Source: an uncultured Tateyamaria sp. (GTDB taxonomy: Bacteria; Pseudomonadota; Alphaproteobacteria; Rhodobacterales; Rhodobacteraceae). From it: a stretch of DNA of 64,000 nucleotides. Positions 16,425 to 25,149 of this stretch are shown here, one piece after another. The DNA lies in the NCBI RefSeq assembly GCF_947488715.1, contig NZ_CANLAG010000001.1:434001-498000 (forward strand). Direction: 5' to 3'. Positions within the stretch are counted from its first letter, which is position 1; the number at the start of each line of letters is the position of its first letter. A program made the translations under genes and the position numbers. A model generated the notes under the pieces. That model was not told the DNA's origin. It saw only the letters and a program-made list of their open reading frames with translations, and did not search any database.

Positions 16425-18356
16425 GCCGCCCAATTCCTGCGAAAACGGCACCGGCAGCGCATCGCCGCCCAGCCGGGCGCGGTAGATGGGCAGGCTTTCG
16501 GTGACGCGCATCACATAGTTGCGGGTTTCGCGGAAGGGGATGAATTCGATCCAGTCGACAAGCGCGTCCTCGCCCCGCCCGCGCGGATCACCATAAAGGT
16601 CCATCCAGCGGATCGGGCGGCTGGGGCCTGCGTTATAGGCTGCGGAGATCATCACCACGTTGCCGTCAAAGCGGCCCGCCAGCTGGCTGAGGAACTCTGA
16701 CCCCAGTTCGGCATTGTAGACAGGATCGGCGGTGAGCCGCGCGGTGCTGTGTTCGGCGCTGCGGCCAAGGTCATCGGCCACCTCGGCGGCGGTGGCGGGC
16801 ATGATCTGCATCAGCCCGCGCGCGCCGACGCCCGATTGTACGACCGGGTCAAATTCGCTTTCGCGTCGGGCGATGGCCAGCGACATTTCGGGCGCCATGG
16901 GCAGGTCGGCCTGCGCCAGCGGGTGCAGCGCATAGTAGGGCGCGTGCAGGGTGATGCCGCGCTGTGCCACGCGTTTGCCGATCATCACGGCCAGATGCGG
17001 CTGGCCTGCGTCGATGGCGGCCTGGCCCAGCATGGCGGCGGTCGGTCGGTCGAGATCTTCGGCCAGGTGAGTCCAGAACCGTTCGGCGAGGCTCAATTCG
17101 CCTGAGGCCTGCAAAAGCAGCCCGGCCTCGAAGAGATCGCGGCGGGCGAGATCAGAGGTTCGCCAGTCGGCAACCGTTTCGGACCCGTCGAGATCGGGAT
17201 CGACAGGCAACCCGCCACGTTCGGCAGCCAGCAGGCCGTAGAATGTCGTCTGGAACTGTGCGCCGTCGGCATAGGATGCCTGCGCGGCGTCCGGCTGGCC
17301 TGCGGCCTCATGGGCGCGCCCGATCCAGTACCCCGCTCGCCCACGGGAAATGGGCGATGCAATGGCGGCGCGGTGGTTCTGGAAATGCGCCAGCGCCAGT
17401 TCGGGATCGTCCAGTTGGCGCAGGGCGATGAACCCGGCCAGCCATTCAAGATCGGCGTAGTTTGACCCTTCGGTCAGGAAATGCCGCGCGGCGAGTTGGT
17501 AGGCGCGCGCGGGATCGCCGTCGCGCATTTCATCCCGTGCCATGGCGCGGCGGCGGTTGGCCCAAGCGGTGGGGTCGCCAAGCGTTTCCACGGATCGGGA
17601 CCGGTCGAGCAGAAGCGCCTTGGCATCAGCCCAACGCCCCTTGCGGATGCGCCATTCGAACCGGTCATGGGCCAGGCCGGGATCTTGTGCGAGCGCCTCG
17701 GGCACTGCGTCGATGCGGGCATCTACGGCGTCCGACAGGGTCTGGAGCGCGAGCCGCGCGCGGGCCAGCGCCGCCGCACCCTCAGGCACCAGCGGCAGCA
17801 TCCGGGTGGCGTCGGCGCGCGCACCGTCCCACAGCATCGCGGTCAGACGAGCGGTGTGATGCGGCGCGATCAGGCTGTCGTGACGCGCGATATACGTGGC
17901 CTGTGTCGAGGTGGACATGCGCATGCTGCGCCATGCCAGCACCAGCGTCGCCTCGGCCTCGCCTGCGTTGCCTGCTGCGATCTGGGCCGCGGCATAATCC
18001 AGCGCGCCCTGGGCGGTTTGCGGCCCGTCGGTGTCATAGAATGCGAGCACGGCGTTTGCGCCTGCTGCGGCGACGGCGTCCTCGGACTTGCGCCGCAGAA
18101 AGGGCAGGCCCGGCCAGTCGGGGCGGCGGTCGAGAAAGGCGGTGACCTCGGCATAGGTCCCGCGCCCGGCGCGCAGGCGTTGCCATTCGATGATGTCGGC
18201 GGCCACGGGGCCGTCCCGTGCGGCCAGTCGCGCCGCTGCATCCCAGTCGCCACCGCGCAGCGCATCCATGGCCCAGCCCAGCGGGCGGGGGCGTTCGGCC
18301 ATCGAGGCCACAACCGACAGAAAAAGCAGCACCAGGGCGAGGGCAATCCGGCTCAT
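16389..18356 (-). CDS. slt: soluble lytic murein transglycosylase, Slt70-like
   Basis: The 655-residue periplasmic enzyme cleaves peptidoglycan glycan strands with formation of 1,6-anhydromuropeptides. A signal peptide (about 1-19, VASMA-ER) is followed by a long alpha-helical superhelical domain with TPR-like repeats. A C-terminal SLT domain carries IARRESEFDPVVQSGVGARG with the catalytic glutamate in RRES, then LMQIMPATA and ISAAYNAGPSR. The ATG at 18356 is chosen because the signal peptide starts there. The gene is divergent from dapA, with 136 bp between starts. Confidence 0.9.
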   Translation of the reverse strand: MSRIALALVLLFLSVVASMAERPRPLGWAMDALRGGDWDAAARLAARDGPVAADIIEWQRLRAGRGTYAEVTAFLDRRPDWPGLPFLRRKSEDAVAAAGANAVLAFYDTDGPQTAQGALDYAAAQIAAGNAGEAEATLVLAWRSMRMSTSTQATYIARHDSLIAPHHTARLTAMLWDGARADATRMLPLVPEGAAALARARLALQTLSDAVDARIDAVPEALAQDPGLAHDRFEWRIRKGRWADAKALLLDRSRSVETLGDPTAWANRRRAMARDEMRDGDPARAYQLAARHFLTEGSNYADLEWLAGFIALRQLDDPELALAHFQNHRAAIASPISRGRAGYWIGRAHEAAGQPDAAQASYADGAQFQTTFYGLLAAERGGLPVDPDLDGSETVADWRTSDLARRDLFEAGLLLQASGELSLAERFWTHLAEDLDRPTAAMLGQAAIDAGQPHLAVMIGKRVAQRGITLHAPYYALHPLAQADLPMAPEMSLAIARRESEFDPVVQSGVGARGLMQIMPATAAEVADDLGRSAEHSTARLTADPVYNAELGSEFLSQLAGRFDGNVVMISAAYNAGPSRPIRWMDLYGDPRGRGEDALVDWIEFIPFRETRNYVMRVTESLPIYRARLGGDALPVPFSQELGGSTLLPFAPQGE

Positions 18357-18492
18357 CTCTTGCAATTCCTTGTCATGCGGGGCTAGAGCCTCTGAGCATA
18401 TGGCCGTCCTGTGACGTTTCAACTCACGATCGGGATATATGCCATTTCATACCAGGCCCTCTGCCTGCCACACGTAAAAAAGGAGCGTGAGA

Positions 18493-19365
18493 ATGTTTAA
18501 AGGTTCTATGCCTGCCCTCGTCACGCCGTTTCGTAACGGCGCTTTGGATCTGGAATGCCTCAAGAAGCTGGTCGAGTGGCATATTGGCGAAGGCACAAAT
18601 GGATTTGTGCCCGTTGGCACCACTGGCGAAAGCCCGACGTTGAGCCATGAAGAGCATGAGACCGTCATCGACACTGTGGTCAAGGCCACGGCGGGTCGTG
18701 TGCCGGTGATTGCCGGTGCCGGGTCGAACAACACGGTCGAGGCCATTCGGTTTGTGCAGTTTGCCGAAAAGGTCGGTGCGGATGCGGCGCTGGTCGTCAC
18801 GCCCTATTATAACAAGCCGACACAGCGGGGCCTGATCGCGCATTTCACCGCGCTGCATGATTGTGCGGATATCCCGATCATCATCTACAATATTCCCGGT
18901 CGGTCAGTGATTGATATGTCGCCTGCGACCATGGCTGAGTTGGCCAAACTGCCCCGTATCGTCGGGGTCAAGGATGCGACGGGCGACCTGGCCCGCGTGT
19001 GTGACACCCGTATGGCCTGTGGCCCTGATTTCATCCAACTGTCGGGCGAAGACGCCACCGCGCATGGGTTCAACGCTCAGGGCGGTGTCGGCTGTATCTC
19101 GGTCACTGCGAATGCTGTGCCGGGGCTGCTGGCCAAGATGCAGGCGGCTTGCCTTGCTGGCGACTATGCCACTGCGCTGGAGATCCAGGACAAGGTGATG
19201 CCGCTGCACAAGGCGATCTTTACGGAGCCGGGTCTGGTGGGTGCGAAATACGCGATGTCGCGTCTGGGCCTGTGTTCGGATGAGGTGCGTTTGCCGTTGA
19301 CCAGCCTGTCGGATGAGACCAAGGCGATGGTGGATGCCGCGTTGGTGCATGCCGGCGTGATGTAA
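18493..19365 (+). CDS. dapA: 4-hydroxy-tetrahydrodipicolinate synthase
   Basis: The 290-residue aldolase condenses pyruvate with aspartate semialdehyde in the lysine/diaminopimelate pathway. Family features are PALVTPF at the start, [14 protein letters not shown] (about 43-56), the [16 protein letters not shown] segment, [10 protein letters not shown], and the Schiff-base lysine in [10 protein letters not shown]. The ATG at 18493 lies 7 nt after AGGAG (18481-18485); a GTG two codons earlier is less well placed. Two REP-like hairpins follow the stop. Confidence 0.95.
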   Translation: MFKGSMPALVTPFRNGALDLECLKKLVEWHIGEGTNGFVPVGTTGESPTLSHEEHETVIDTVVKATAGRVPVIAGAGSNNTVEAIRFVQFAEKVGADAALVVTPYYNKPTQRGLIAHFTALHDCADIPIIIYNIPGRSVIDMSPATMAELAKLPRIVGVKDATGDLARVCDTRMACGPDFIQLSGEDATAHGFNAQGGVGCISVTANAVPGLLAKMQAACLAGDYATALEIQDKVMPLHKAIFTEPGLVGAKYAMSRLGLCSDEVRLPLTSLSDETKAMVDAALVHAGVM

Positions 19366-19370
19366 AGAAA

Positions 19371-19430
19371 AGGTGCGCGCAGAGCGCGCACCCTATAGAG
19401 TTGGGGTAGGGTGCGCATTTATTGCGCACC
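19371..19430. repeat. inverted pair of REP-like hairpins (BIME-like)
   Basis: Two hairpins lie between the convergent dapA and soeC genes. One has arms GGTGCGCGC (19372-19380) and GCGCGCACC (19384-19392), followed on the minus-strand reading by ATAGGG. The other reads GTAGGG on the plus strand (19406-19411), with arms GGTGCGCA (19410-19417) and TGCGCACC (19423-19430). A GTAG-type foot before a hairpin is the hallmark of REP elements, and the two face opposite ways. They could also terminate transcription from both sides. Related singles lie at 31727-31748 and 59532-59556. Confidence 0.55.
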
Positions 19431-19440
19431 GATACTCTGT

Positions 19441-20313
19441 CTAGCGTTTGCCGTAGTAGAGGCCGACCACGTGTTCGGCCTCTGCAAAAAAGAGCCAGCG
19501 TGAGGCAAGTGCGCCGCCCACGTAGCTGACGACCGCCAGCAGGGCTACCCAGTGCGAGAACGGTGCAGCCAGCAGAACAATCGGGATCACGGCCATCAGG
19601 ACAATGGCGATGATGCGCAGTTTGAGGCTGTGCTTGCGTCCAACGACATAGGCAAATTCGCGCAGCAGGTAGTTGGTGCCGGTATGCGGTGGTTCAAAGG
19701 CCCGCACGCCGCCTTCGGTGCCGAGGCCCGTTGCGGTTGCGAGCGTTGATCCGGAGGCCGCCAGTGCGCCGTCACCTTTGGCCCAGAGCAGGACCTGGAT
19801 CACGGCGGAGATCGCCAAAAGACCCATGGCCCATGTGATCTGTCCGGCCAGCAGCGCGCCACCTGCGAGGCCGTAGCTGAGGAACATGGCCGGTGTGAGC
19901 GGCGAGTTCCAACGTGGAATGGTCTTGAGCTGGGTATAGATCATGGATGTGGTGAAGATGGTCAGCAGCGAAAACAACGCGCCGATCACGCCGAACAGGC
20001 CCCAGCGTTGGCCAAAGAACACGAGGCCCGCGCCATAGATTGCCATGGTGATCAGGGCGATGACGGCGCACCAGCCCTCGCGGCTGAGCCATGAGGAGCG
20101 CCACTGGGTGAACGCCTTAAGCGCGCGTTCGGGGTGGCCCAGGTGGAAGGTGGACGAGATCAACCCGCCCACGGCGCAGAGATAGGCGATGGCGAAGAAG
20201 GCGAAAGCGGTCCAGCCGGTGACATCCGGGATGCCAAGCCCGAGAAAGGTCAGCAGACCAAAGCCGAGACCCGAGAACACGGTGAAGAAAATGACGGATG
20301 GTGCCGGGTGCAT
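19441..20313 (-). CDS. soeC: membrane anchor subunit of a DmsC-type molybdoenzyme, probable SoeC
   Basis: The 290-residue polytopic protein belongs to the DmsC anchor family (about eight hydrophobic segments; GGLISSTFHLGHPERALKAF and then WRSSWLSREG are conserved signatures). It would bind the iron-sulfur subunit at the cytoplasmic face and pass electrons to quinone. It is the last gene of the xsc-pta-soeA-(small protein)-soeB-soeC run. Its start overlaps the soeB stop by one base (TGATG). The Soe name is inference from gene order and the Tat-less catalytic subunit; a DMSO-reductase anchor is the alternative. Confidence 0.78.
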   Translation of the reverse strand: MHPAPSVIFFTVFSGLGFGLLTFLGLGIPDVTGWTAFAFFAIAYLCAVGGLISSTFHLGHPERALKAFTQWRSSWLSREGWCAVIALITMAIYGAGLVFFGQRWGLFGVIGALFSLLTIFTTSMIYTQLKTIPRWNSPLTPAMFLSYGLAGGALLAGQITWAMGLLAISAVIQVLLWAKGDGALAASGSTLATATGLGTEGGVRAFEPPHTGTNYLLREFAYVVGRKHSLKLRIIAIVLMAVIPIVLLAAPFSHWVALLAVVSYVGGALASRWLFFAEAEHVVGLYYGKR

Positions 20314-21089
20314 CAGAGTTTCTCCAGTGTCTTGTCGAGCCAGCCGAGGAAGCCTGATGCCTCTTGGGCCACGGGTTCGAGATAGGGGGCAAGGATGTCG
20401 ATGTCGCCTGCGCCCTCAGACAGGGTGTCCTTGGGGCGGGGCGGCAGGTATTTATTGACGGGTTTGGTGCCCTGTTCGGGCATCAGGTCCATGCCGCCGC
20501 GTTCGGCGCTGAGCTTGGACACGTTGCTGTCGGGATCCGCGAAGTCACCGAAGTGGCGGGCACCGGCGGGGCAGGTGCGCACACAGGCCGGTTCGCGGTC
20601 TTCCTCGGGCAGGTTTTCGTTATAGATCCGGTCGACGCAGAGGGTGCATTTTTTCATCACCTTTTCGACCTGGTCCATTTCGCGGGCGCCGTATGGGCAG
20701 GCCCAGGCGCAGAGGCCGCAGCCGATGCAGTCCGACTCATTGACCAGAACAATTCCGTCCTCGACCCTCTTGTAGCTGGCGCCTGTGGGGCAGACGGTGA
20801 CGCAAGGCGCGTCCTCGCAGTGCAGGCAGGATTTGGGGAAGTGGATCAGTTGCGCCTCGGGCGCGGGTTGATCCTTGAGCACAGGTGGTTTGACCTCGAA
20901 ACTGTGCACGCGGTTGAGGAAAGTGCCCGATGGGTCGCTGCCATAGGCATCCGTGTCGGACAGCGGCGCGCCGTAGTTTTCGGTGTTCCAGCCTTTGCAC
21001 GAGATCACGCAGGCGTGGCAGCCGACGCAGGTGTCGAGGTCGATGACGAGACCAAGCTTGCGCGTGGTGGATTGGGGAAGGGTGGTCAT
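20313..21089 (-). CDS. soeB: four-cluster ferredoxin subunit of the molybdoenzyme, probable SoeB
   Basis: The 258-residue electron-transfer subunit has four cysteine clusters: DTCVGCHACVISCKGWN, CLHCEDAPCVTVCPTGA, DCIGCGLCAWACPYGA, and KCTLCVDRIYNE followed by ACVRTCPAGA. This is the DmsB/PsrB pattern for up to four [4Fe-4S] clusters. The ATG at 21089 starts the conserved N-terminus. It overlaps the stop of the small membrane gene by 4 nt. It would carry electrons from SoeA to SoeC in the cytoplasm. The long C-terminal tail after residue 205 is normal for this family. Confidence 0.82.
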   Translation of the reverse strand: MTTLPQSTTRKLGLVIDLDTCVGCHACVISCKGWNTENYGAPLSDTDAYGSDPSGTFLNRVHSFEVKPPVLKDQPAPEAQLIHFPKSCLHCEDAPCVTVCPTGASYKRVEDGIVLVNESDCIGCGLCAWACPYGAREMDQVEKVMKKCTLCVDRIYNENLPEEDREPACVRTCPAGARHFGDFADPDSNVSKLSAERGGMDLMPEQGTKPVNKYLPPRPKDTLSEGAGDIDILAPYLEPVAQEASGFLGWLDKTLEKL

Positions 21090-21295
21090 GCGAATGCTCC
21101 TGCTGCGGGGGCAGGACCGGGGCGCTGCCCCAGACCCCGAGGTATTTCGAGCGAAAGGAAGGGAGAGGTGTTGTGTAGGGCTCCGATTGGTTCGGCCTTG
21201 GACATGTCCCAGTTTGCGATGAAGTAGATTAATGAGCCGACCGCGACCGCCACAAAGGCCGCGATGGCGATCAATGTTCGCCCGACGCCGGTCAT
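21086..21295 (-). CDS. 69-residue single-pass membrane protein inside the soe operon
   Basis: This small gene encodes one hydrophobic helix (about residues 7-28, LIAIAAFVAVAVGSLIYFIA) and a proline/glycine-rich tail. It is coupled on both sides by ATGA overlaps: its start overlaps the soeA stop (21292-21295) and its stop overlaps the soeB start (21086-21089). This makes real translation likely. The tail from about residue 44 is encoded by GC-rich sequence that looks like a roseobacter intergenic repeat (about 21101-21162). I recognise no family. It could be an assembly or anchor subunit. Confidence 0.62.
   Translation of the reverse strand: MTGVGRTLIAIAAFVAVAVGSLIYFIANWDMSKAEPIGALHNTSPFLSLEIPRGLGQRPGPAPAAGAFA
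21101..21162. repeat. GC-rich repeat-like segment inside the small soe-operon gene
   Basis: The plus strand reads GGGGCGCTGCCCCAGACCCC (21118-21137), then GAGGTATTTCGAGCGAAAGG. GC-rich hairpin blocks followed by a GTATTT and GAAAGG stretch are a recurring intergenic motif that I recall from Rhodobacterales genomes. Here it is read through in frame as the C-terminus of the 69-residue protein. Copy number in this genome cannot be judged from one window. Confidence 0.4.
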
Positions 21296-24102
21296 TTGCC
21301 GACCTTCCAGGCGAGGTGTTGTGGGCCTTTGCCAACGGGCGATTTGATGGGTTTCATCGCGGGTTGGGATTCGGCGGGTGCGTCGGCCTTTTCGATGCGG
21401 ACCTTGAGGTCGAACCACGCGGCCTGCCCGGTGATGGGGTCCGAGTTGGCCCAGCGGAGGCCGTCACCTTTGGGTGGCAGCAGTTCGTGGATCAGGTGGT
21501 TGAGCAGGAAGCCTTTGGTCGCTTCGGGCGCGTTTTCGTCGAGGGCCCATGCGCCTTTGCGTTTGCCGATGGCGTTCCACGTCCAGACCGTGTTTTCGTT
21601 GAGCGCGGCCATTTCGAGGACCGGGACGGTGATCTCGCCGTGGGGCGAGGTCACTTTGGCCCAGTCGCCGTCGGTCAGGTTGTTGTCCTGCATCAGTTTG
21701 GTCGGCAGGTAGAGCGGGTTATGCCCGTGCAGTTGGCGCAACCATGCGTTTTGTGACCCCCACGAGTGGTACATCGCCATGGGGCGCTGTGTGAGCGCGG
21801 TGATCGGGAAATCGTCCACCCGGTTTTCTGGCGCGGGATCGTACCAGATCGGCAGCGGGTCCATCGTAGTCTTGATCCGCTCGCGCAAATGGTCGGGAGG
21901 CTGGCGGTCGCCGTGCCCCTCAGCCGCCAATTGGAAGCGCCGCATGGGTTCAACATAGAGCGAGAACAGGTAGGGTTGCGGGCTGTCGTAAAGCCCGAGG
22001 TTGACCGCCCAGTCCTGATACCCTGCATTCCAGGGTTTGTAGTAGTTCGCACCGTCCGGGATGTGTTCGACGAAGAAGCCCCCGTTTTCGATGTATTTGT
22101 CGAGCTGGTCGGGGTTTACGTCACCGCGTCCGGCCTGATCGCCGTCACCGCGGAACCCGGCAAGCGGGCCAATGCCGGGTTTGCGTTCGTGGTTGACGAT
22201 GTAGTCGGCGTAATCGGCGTATTTCTGGCTGCCGTCCTCGTTGGTAAAGCCAGGAAGGCCGAGTTTGGCACCGAGTTCGCAGAGCACCGATTGGAACCCG
22301 CGCACGTCGCGGTCGGGCTCGATCACGGGCCAGCGGATGGCGTCGGCGGCGGCGTCGGCCTCGCAAATGGGGCGGTCGAGCAGCGAGATACAGTCGTGGC
22401 GTTCCAGATACGTGGTGTCGGGCAGGATCAGGTCGGCATAGGCGACCATTTCCGAGCTATACGCATCCGAATAGATGATGCGCGGGATCACGTAGTCGCC
22501 GCTTTCGTCCTTGTCCGTCAGCATGTCGATGACGCCACGGGTGTTCATGGACGAGTTCCACGACATGTTGGCCATATACATGAACAGCGTGTCGATCTTG
22601 TAGGGATCGCCTGCATGGGCGTTCGAGATCACCATGTGCATGAGGCCGTGGGCGCTCATCGGGTTTTCCCAGGTGAACGCCTTGTCGATGCGGGCGGGTG
22701 TGCCGTCTTCTTTCAGCGCCAGATCGTCGGGGCCGTGCACAAAGCCAAGGTGCGGGCCGTCGAGCGGGCAATCGGGCGTCGTGTTGCAGTGCGGTTTGGG
22801 GTGCGCTGTGGCCGGTTTGGGATAGGGCGGTTTGAAGCGGAAGCCGCCGGGGACTTCGACGCTGCCCAGCAGGATTTGCAGCACGTGCAGGGCGCGGCAG
22901 GTCTGGAACCCGTTGGCGTGGGCGCTGATGCCGCGCATGGAGTGGAAGGAGACCGGGCGGCCCTGCATGGTTTTATGCGTTTCGCCGCGGAAGTCGGTCC
23001 ATTCCTGGTCCAGCTCGAACGCTTCCTCGAACGCCACGCGGGCAATTTCGTTAGCGATGGCACGGATGCGTCCCGCAGAAATGCCGACGCGGTCGGCCAC
23101 CGCTTCGGGTGTGTATTCGTCGGACAGATACCGTTCGGCCATGTGCTGCATGACAGTGCGGTGGCTGATGCCTGCGTGTCGGTGCGTGGCGGCGAGGTCG
23201 GGTTTGACCCCTTTCTGATCGAAGGGCGTCAGTTTGCCGGTGGCGCGGTCCATCACCAGCTCTTTGCCTTCGTCATCGCGCAGCAACAGGCCAAATTCGG
23301 GCGATTTCTCGTCGCCGTTCACGAGGCAGGGCGCGTTGGTGTATTGGGCGAGGTAATTCAGGTCGATTTTACCTGCTTTCATCAGGCAGTGGACCATAGA
23401 CAGAATGAACAACCCGTCGGTGCCGGGCGTGATGCCGACCCAATCGTCGGCTACGGCATTGTATCCGGTACGGATTGGGTTCACGCCGATGACGCGCGCG
23501 CCGCGGGCCTTGATCTTGCCGATGCCCATCTTGATCGGGTTGCTGTCGTGGTCTTCGGCGACGCCGAACAGCATGAACAGCTTGGTATGGTCCCAGTCGG
23601 GCTGACCAAATTCCCAGAACGCGCCGCCCATTGTGTAGATGCCGGCGGCCGCCATGTTCACTGAGCAGAAACCGCCATGTGCCGCGTAGTTTGGCGTGCC
23701 GAAGTTCTGGGCAAAGAAGCTGGTGAAGGACTGCGATTGGTCTCGACCTGTGAAGAATGCGAGCTTGCTCGGATCGCTCTTGCGGACCGGGGCCAGCCAA
23801 TCGGTGGCGATTTGCAGCGCCTCGTCCCATTCGATCTCTTGGAATTCGCCCGAGCCGCGTTCGCCAACACGCTTCAGCGGCTTGCGCAGACGCGAGGGTG
23901 CGTTGACCTGCATAATCCCTGCCGAGCCCTTGGCGCAGAGCACGCCCTGGTTCACCGGGTGGTCGCGGTTGCCTTCGATATAGGCGACTTTACCGTCCTT
24001 GAGGTGCACGTTGATGCCGCAGCGGCAGGCGCACATGTAACAGGTGGTTTTGCGGACCTCGTCAGAGACCTTGGGCGACAGATCGAGCTTGGGCTGGTTC
24101 AT
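21292..24102 (-). CDS. soeA: molybdopterin oxidoreductase catalytic subunit, probable cytoplasmic sulfite dehydrogenase SoeA
   Basis: The 936-residue protein is a DMSO-reductase-superfamily molybdoenzyme. The N-terminus starts directly at the [4Fe-4S] motif, Cys21-x2-Cys24-x3-Cys28-x27-Cys56, with no twin-arginine signal, so it should stay in the cytoplasm. MGD-binding stretches follow, such as FFTGRDQSQSF and GVNPIRTGYN. DmsA-type enzymes are exported by Tat, which argues against DMSO reductase. The position after xsc and pta (ATGA overlap with pta) fits SoeA, which oxidises the sulfite released by Xsc. Function is inference from context. Confidence 0.78.
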   Translation of the reverse strand: MNQPKLDLSPKVSDEVRKTTCYMCACRCGINVHLKDGKVAYIEGNRDHPVNQGVLCAKGSAGIMQVNAPSRLRKPLKRVGERGSGEFQEIEWDEALQIATDWLAPVRKSDPSKLAFFTGRDQSQSFTSFFAQNFGTPNYAAHGGFCSVNMAAAGIYTMGGAFWEFGQPDWDHTKLFMLFGVAEDHDSNPIKMGIGKIKARGARVIGVNPIRTGYNAVADDWVGITPGTDGLFILSMVHCLMKAGKIDLNYLAQYTNAPCLVNGDEKSPEFGLLLRDDEGKELVMDRATGKLTPFDQKGVKPDLAATHRHAGISHRTVMQHMAERYLSDEYTPEAVADRVGISAGRIRAIANEIARVAFEEAFELDQEWTDFRGETHKTMQGRPVSFHSMRGISAHANGFQTCRALHVLQILLGSVEVPGGFRFKPPYPKPATAHPKPHCNTTPDCPLDGPHLGFVHGPDDLALKEDGTPARIDKAFTWENPMSAHGLMHMVISNAHAGDPYKIDTLFMYMANMSWNSSMNTRGVIDMLTDKDESGDYVIPRIIYSDAYSSEMVAYADLILPDTTYLERHDCISLLDRPICEADAAADAIRWPVIEPDRDVRGFQSVLCELGAKLGLPGFTNEDGSQKYADYADYIVNHERKPGIGPLAGFRGDGDQAGRGDVNPDQLDKYIENGGFFVEHIPDGANYYKPWNAGYQDWAVNLGLYDSPQPYLFSLYVEPMRRFQLAAEGHGDRQPPDHLRERIKTTMDPLPIWYDPAPENRVDDFPITALTQRPMAMYHSWGSQNAWLRQLHGHNPLYLPTKLMQDNNLTDGDWAKVTSPHGEITVPVLEMAALNENTVWTWNAIGKRKGAWALDENAPEATKGFLLNHLIHELLPPKGDGLRWANSDPITGQAAWFDLKVRIEKADAPAESQPAMKPIKSPVGKGPQHLAWKVGK

Positions 24103-25112
24103 GTGGTCTCCTGGTTTGCGGCGGCCTGTAGGGCCGTGACGGCGATCATGTGGACCACGTCATCAGCGGTGCAGCCGCGGCTGAGGTCATTGGCAGGTTT
24201 CGCGAGCCCTTGCAGAACGGGACCGATGGCGGTGCAGCCGCCGACCCGTTGGGCGATCTTGTAGCCGATATTGCCTGCGTCGAGATTGGGAAAGATCATC
24301 ACGTTGGCATGGCCTGCGACGTCTGATCCCTTGGCCTTGCTGGCGCCGACGTCGGGGACGAATGCGGCGTCAAACTGCATCTCGCCGTCGGACGCGATGT
24401 CGGGGCGCTGTTCGGACAGCAGTTTCGCGGCGTCCGACACTTTGGTGACGTTTGGATGGCGGGCGCTGCCCATCGTCGAAAATGACAGCATCGCCACCTT
24501 GGGGGTGCCGCCCAGAAGGGCAGTGTAAGACCCCGCAGACTGCGCTGCGATGGCGGCGAGTTCTTCGCTGCTGGGGTCGATCACGAGACCGCTGTCGGAA
24601 AAGATCATGGCGTCGCGTCCGGAGGGATGCCCGTCAGGCAGCACCATCAGGAAAAAGCTGGACACGAGGGCTGCATCCTTGGCCTTGCCGATGACTTGCA
24701 GGGCGGCGCGTACGGTGTCGGACGTCGTGGCAACAGCGCCGCCAACTGTGCCATCGGCCTGGCCCTCACGGACCATCATCGCGGCAAAAACCAGCGGATC
24801 GCGCACCAGTTCGGCGGCTTTTTCGGGTGTGACGCCCTTGTGCTGGCGCAGCGCATGGAAGGCGTCGGCAAAGCCGTCAGTGAGATCGGAGGTCGCGGGG
24901 TCCGCGATGTGCAATGTGTCGGAGGTGGCGGCGCTCTGGGCGCTCAGCTCTGCGGCGATGGTTGCCGTGTCTCCGACCAGAGAAATCTGGGCCAGTCCGG
25001 TGGACGTGGCGGATACGGCGGCAGCCACGATCCGGGGATCGTGGCCTTCGCTCAGCACAATGTGTGCGGGATGGGCCGCAGCGCGGCTCTGGAGTGTGCC
25101 CAGTACGCTCAT
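24099..25112 (-). CDS. pta: phosphate acetyltransferase of taurine catabolism
   Basis: The 337-residue enzyme converts acetyl phosphate, the product of Xsc, to acetyl-CoA. Family hallmarks are HIVLSEGHDPRIVAAA at the N-terminus, GTVGGAVATTSDTVRAAL, MIFSDSGLVIDPSSEELAAI, and the end segment VGGCTAIGPVLQGLAKPAND with DLSRGC. It is the short single-domain form without the DRTGG and P-loop regions. The ATG at 25112 is chosen; an extension to 25139 adds nine unconserved residues. It lies 37 nt after xsc and overlaps soeA by 4 nt, so the three form one operon. Confidence 0.92.
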   Translation of the reverse strand: MSVLGTLQSRAAAHPAHIVLSEGHDPRIVAAAVSATSTGLAQISLVGDTATIAAELSAQSAATSDTLHIADPATSDLTDGFADAFHALRQHKGVTPEKAAELVRDPLVFAAMMVREGQADGTVGGAVATTSDTVRAALQVIGKAKDAALVSSFFLMVLPDGHPSGRDAMIFSDSGLVIDPSSEELAAIAAQSAGSYTALLGGTPKVAMLSFSTMGSARHPNVTKVSDAAKLLSEQRPDIASDGEMQFDAAFVPDVGASKAKGSDVAGHANVMIFPNLDAGNIGYKIAQRVGGCTAIGPVLQGLAKPANDLSRGCTADDVVHMIAVTALQAAANQETT

Positions 25113-25149
25113 GCGGCCCGTCCTGTTTTTTTGATACAACCCACGTGGA

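Noticed and set aside
21766-23664. A 632-codon open frame antisense to soeA
   Set aside because: It is low in family-like features and fully covered by the molybdoenzyme gene, so it is a codon-bias shadow. The same holds for the long frames opposite tpa (29018-30277) and phnE (36816-38789).
19441-24102. Annotation as respiratory DMSO reductase DmsABC
   Set aside because: The catalytic subunit has no twin-arginine signal and the genes are coupled to xsc and pta. The sulfite dehydrogenase reading explains more, although sequence alone cannot exclude another substrate.
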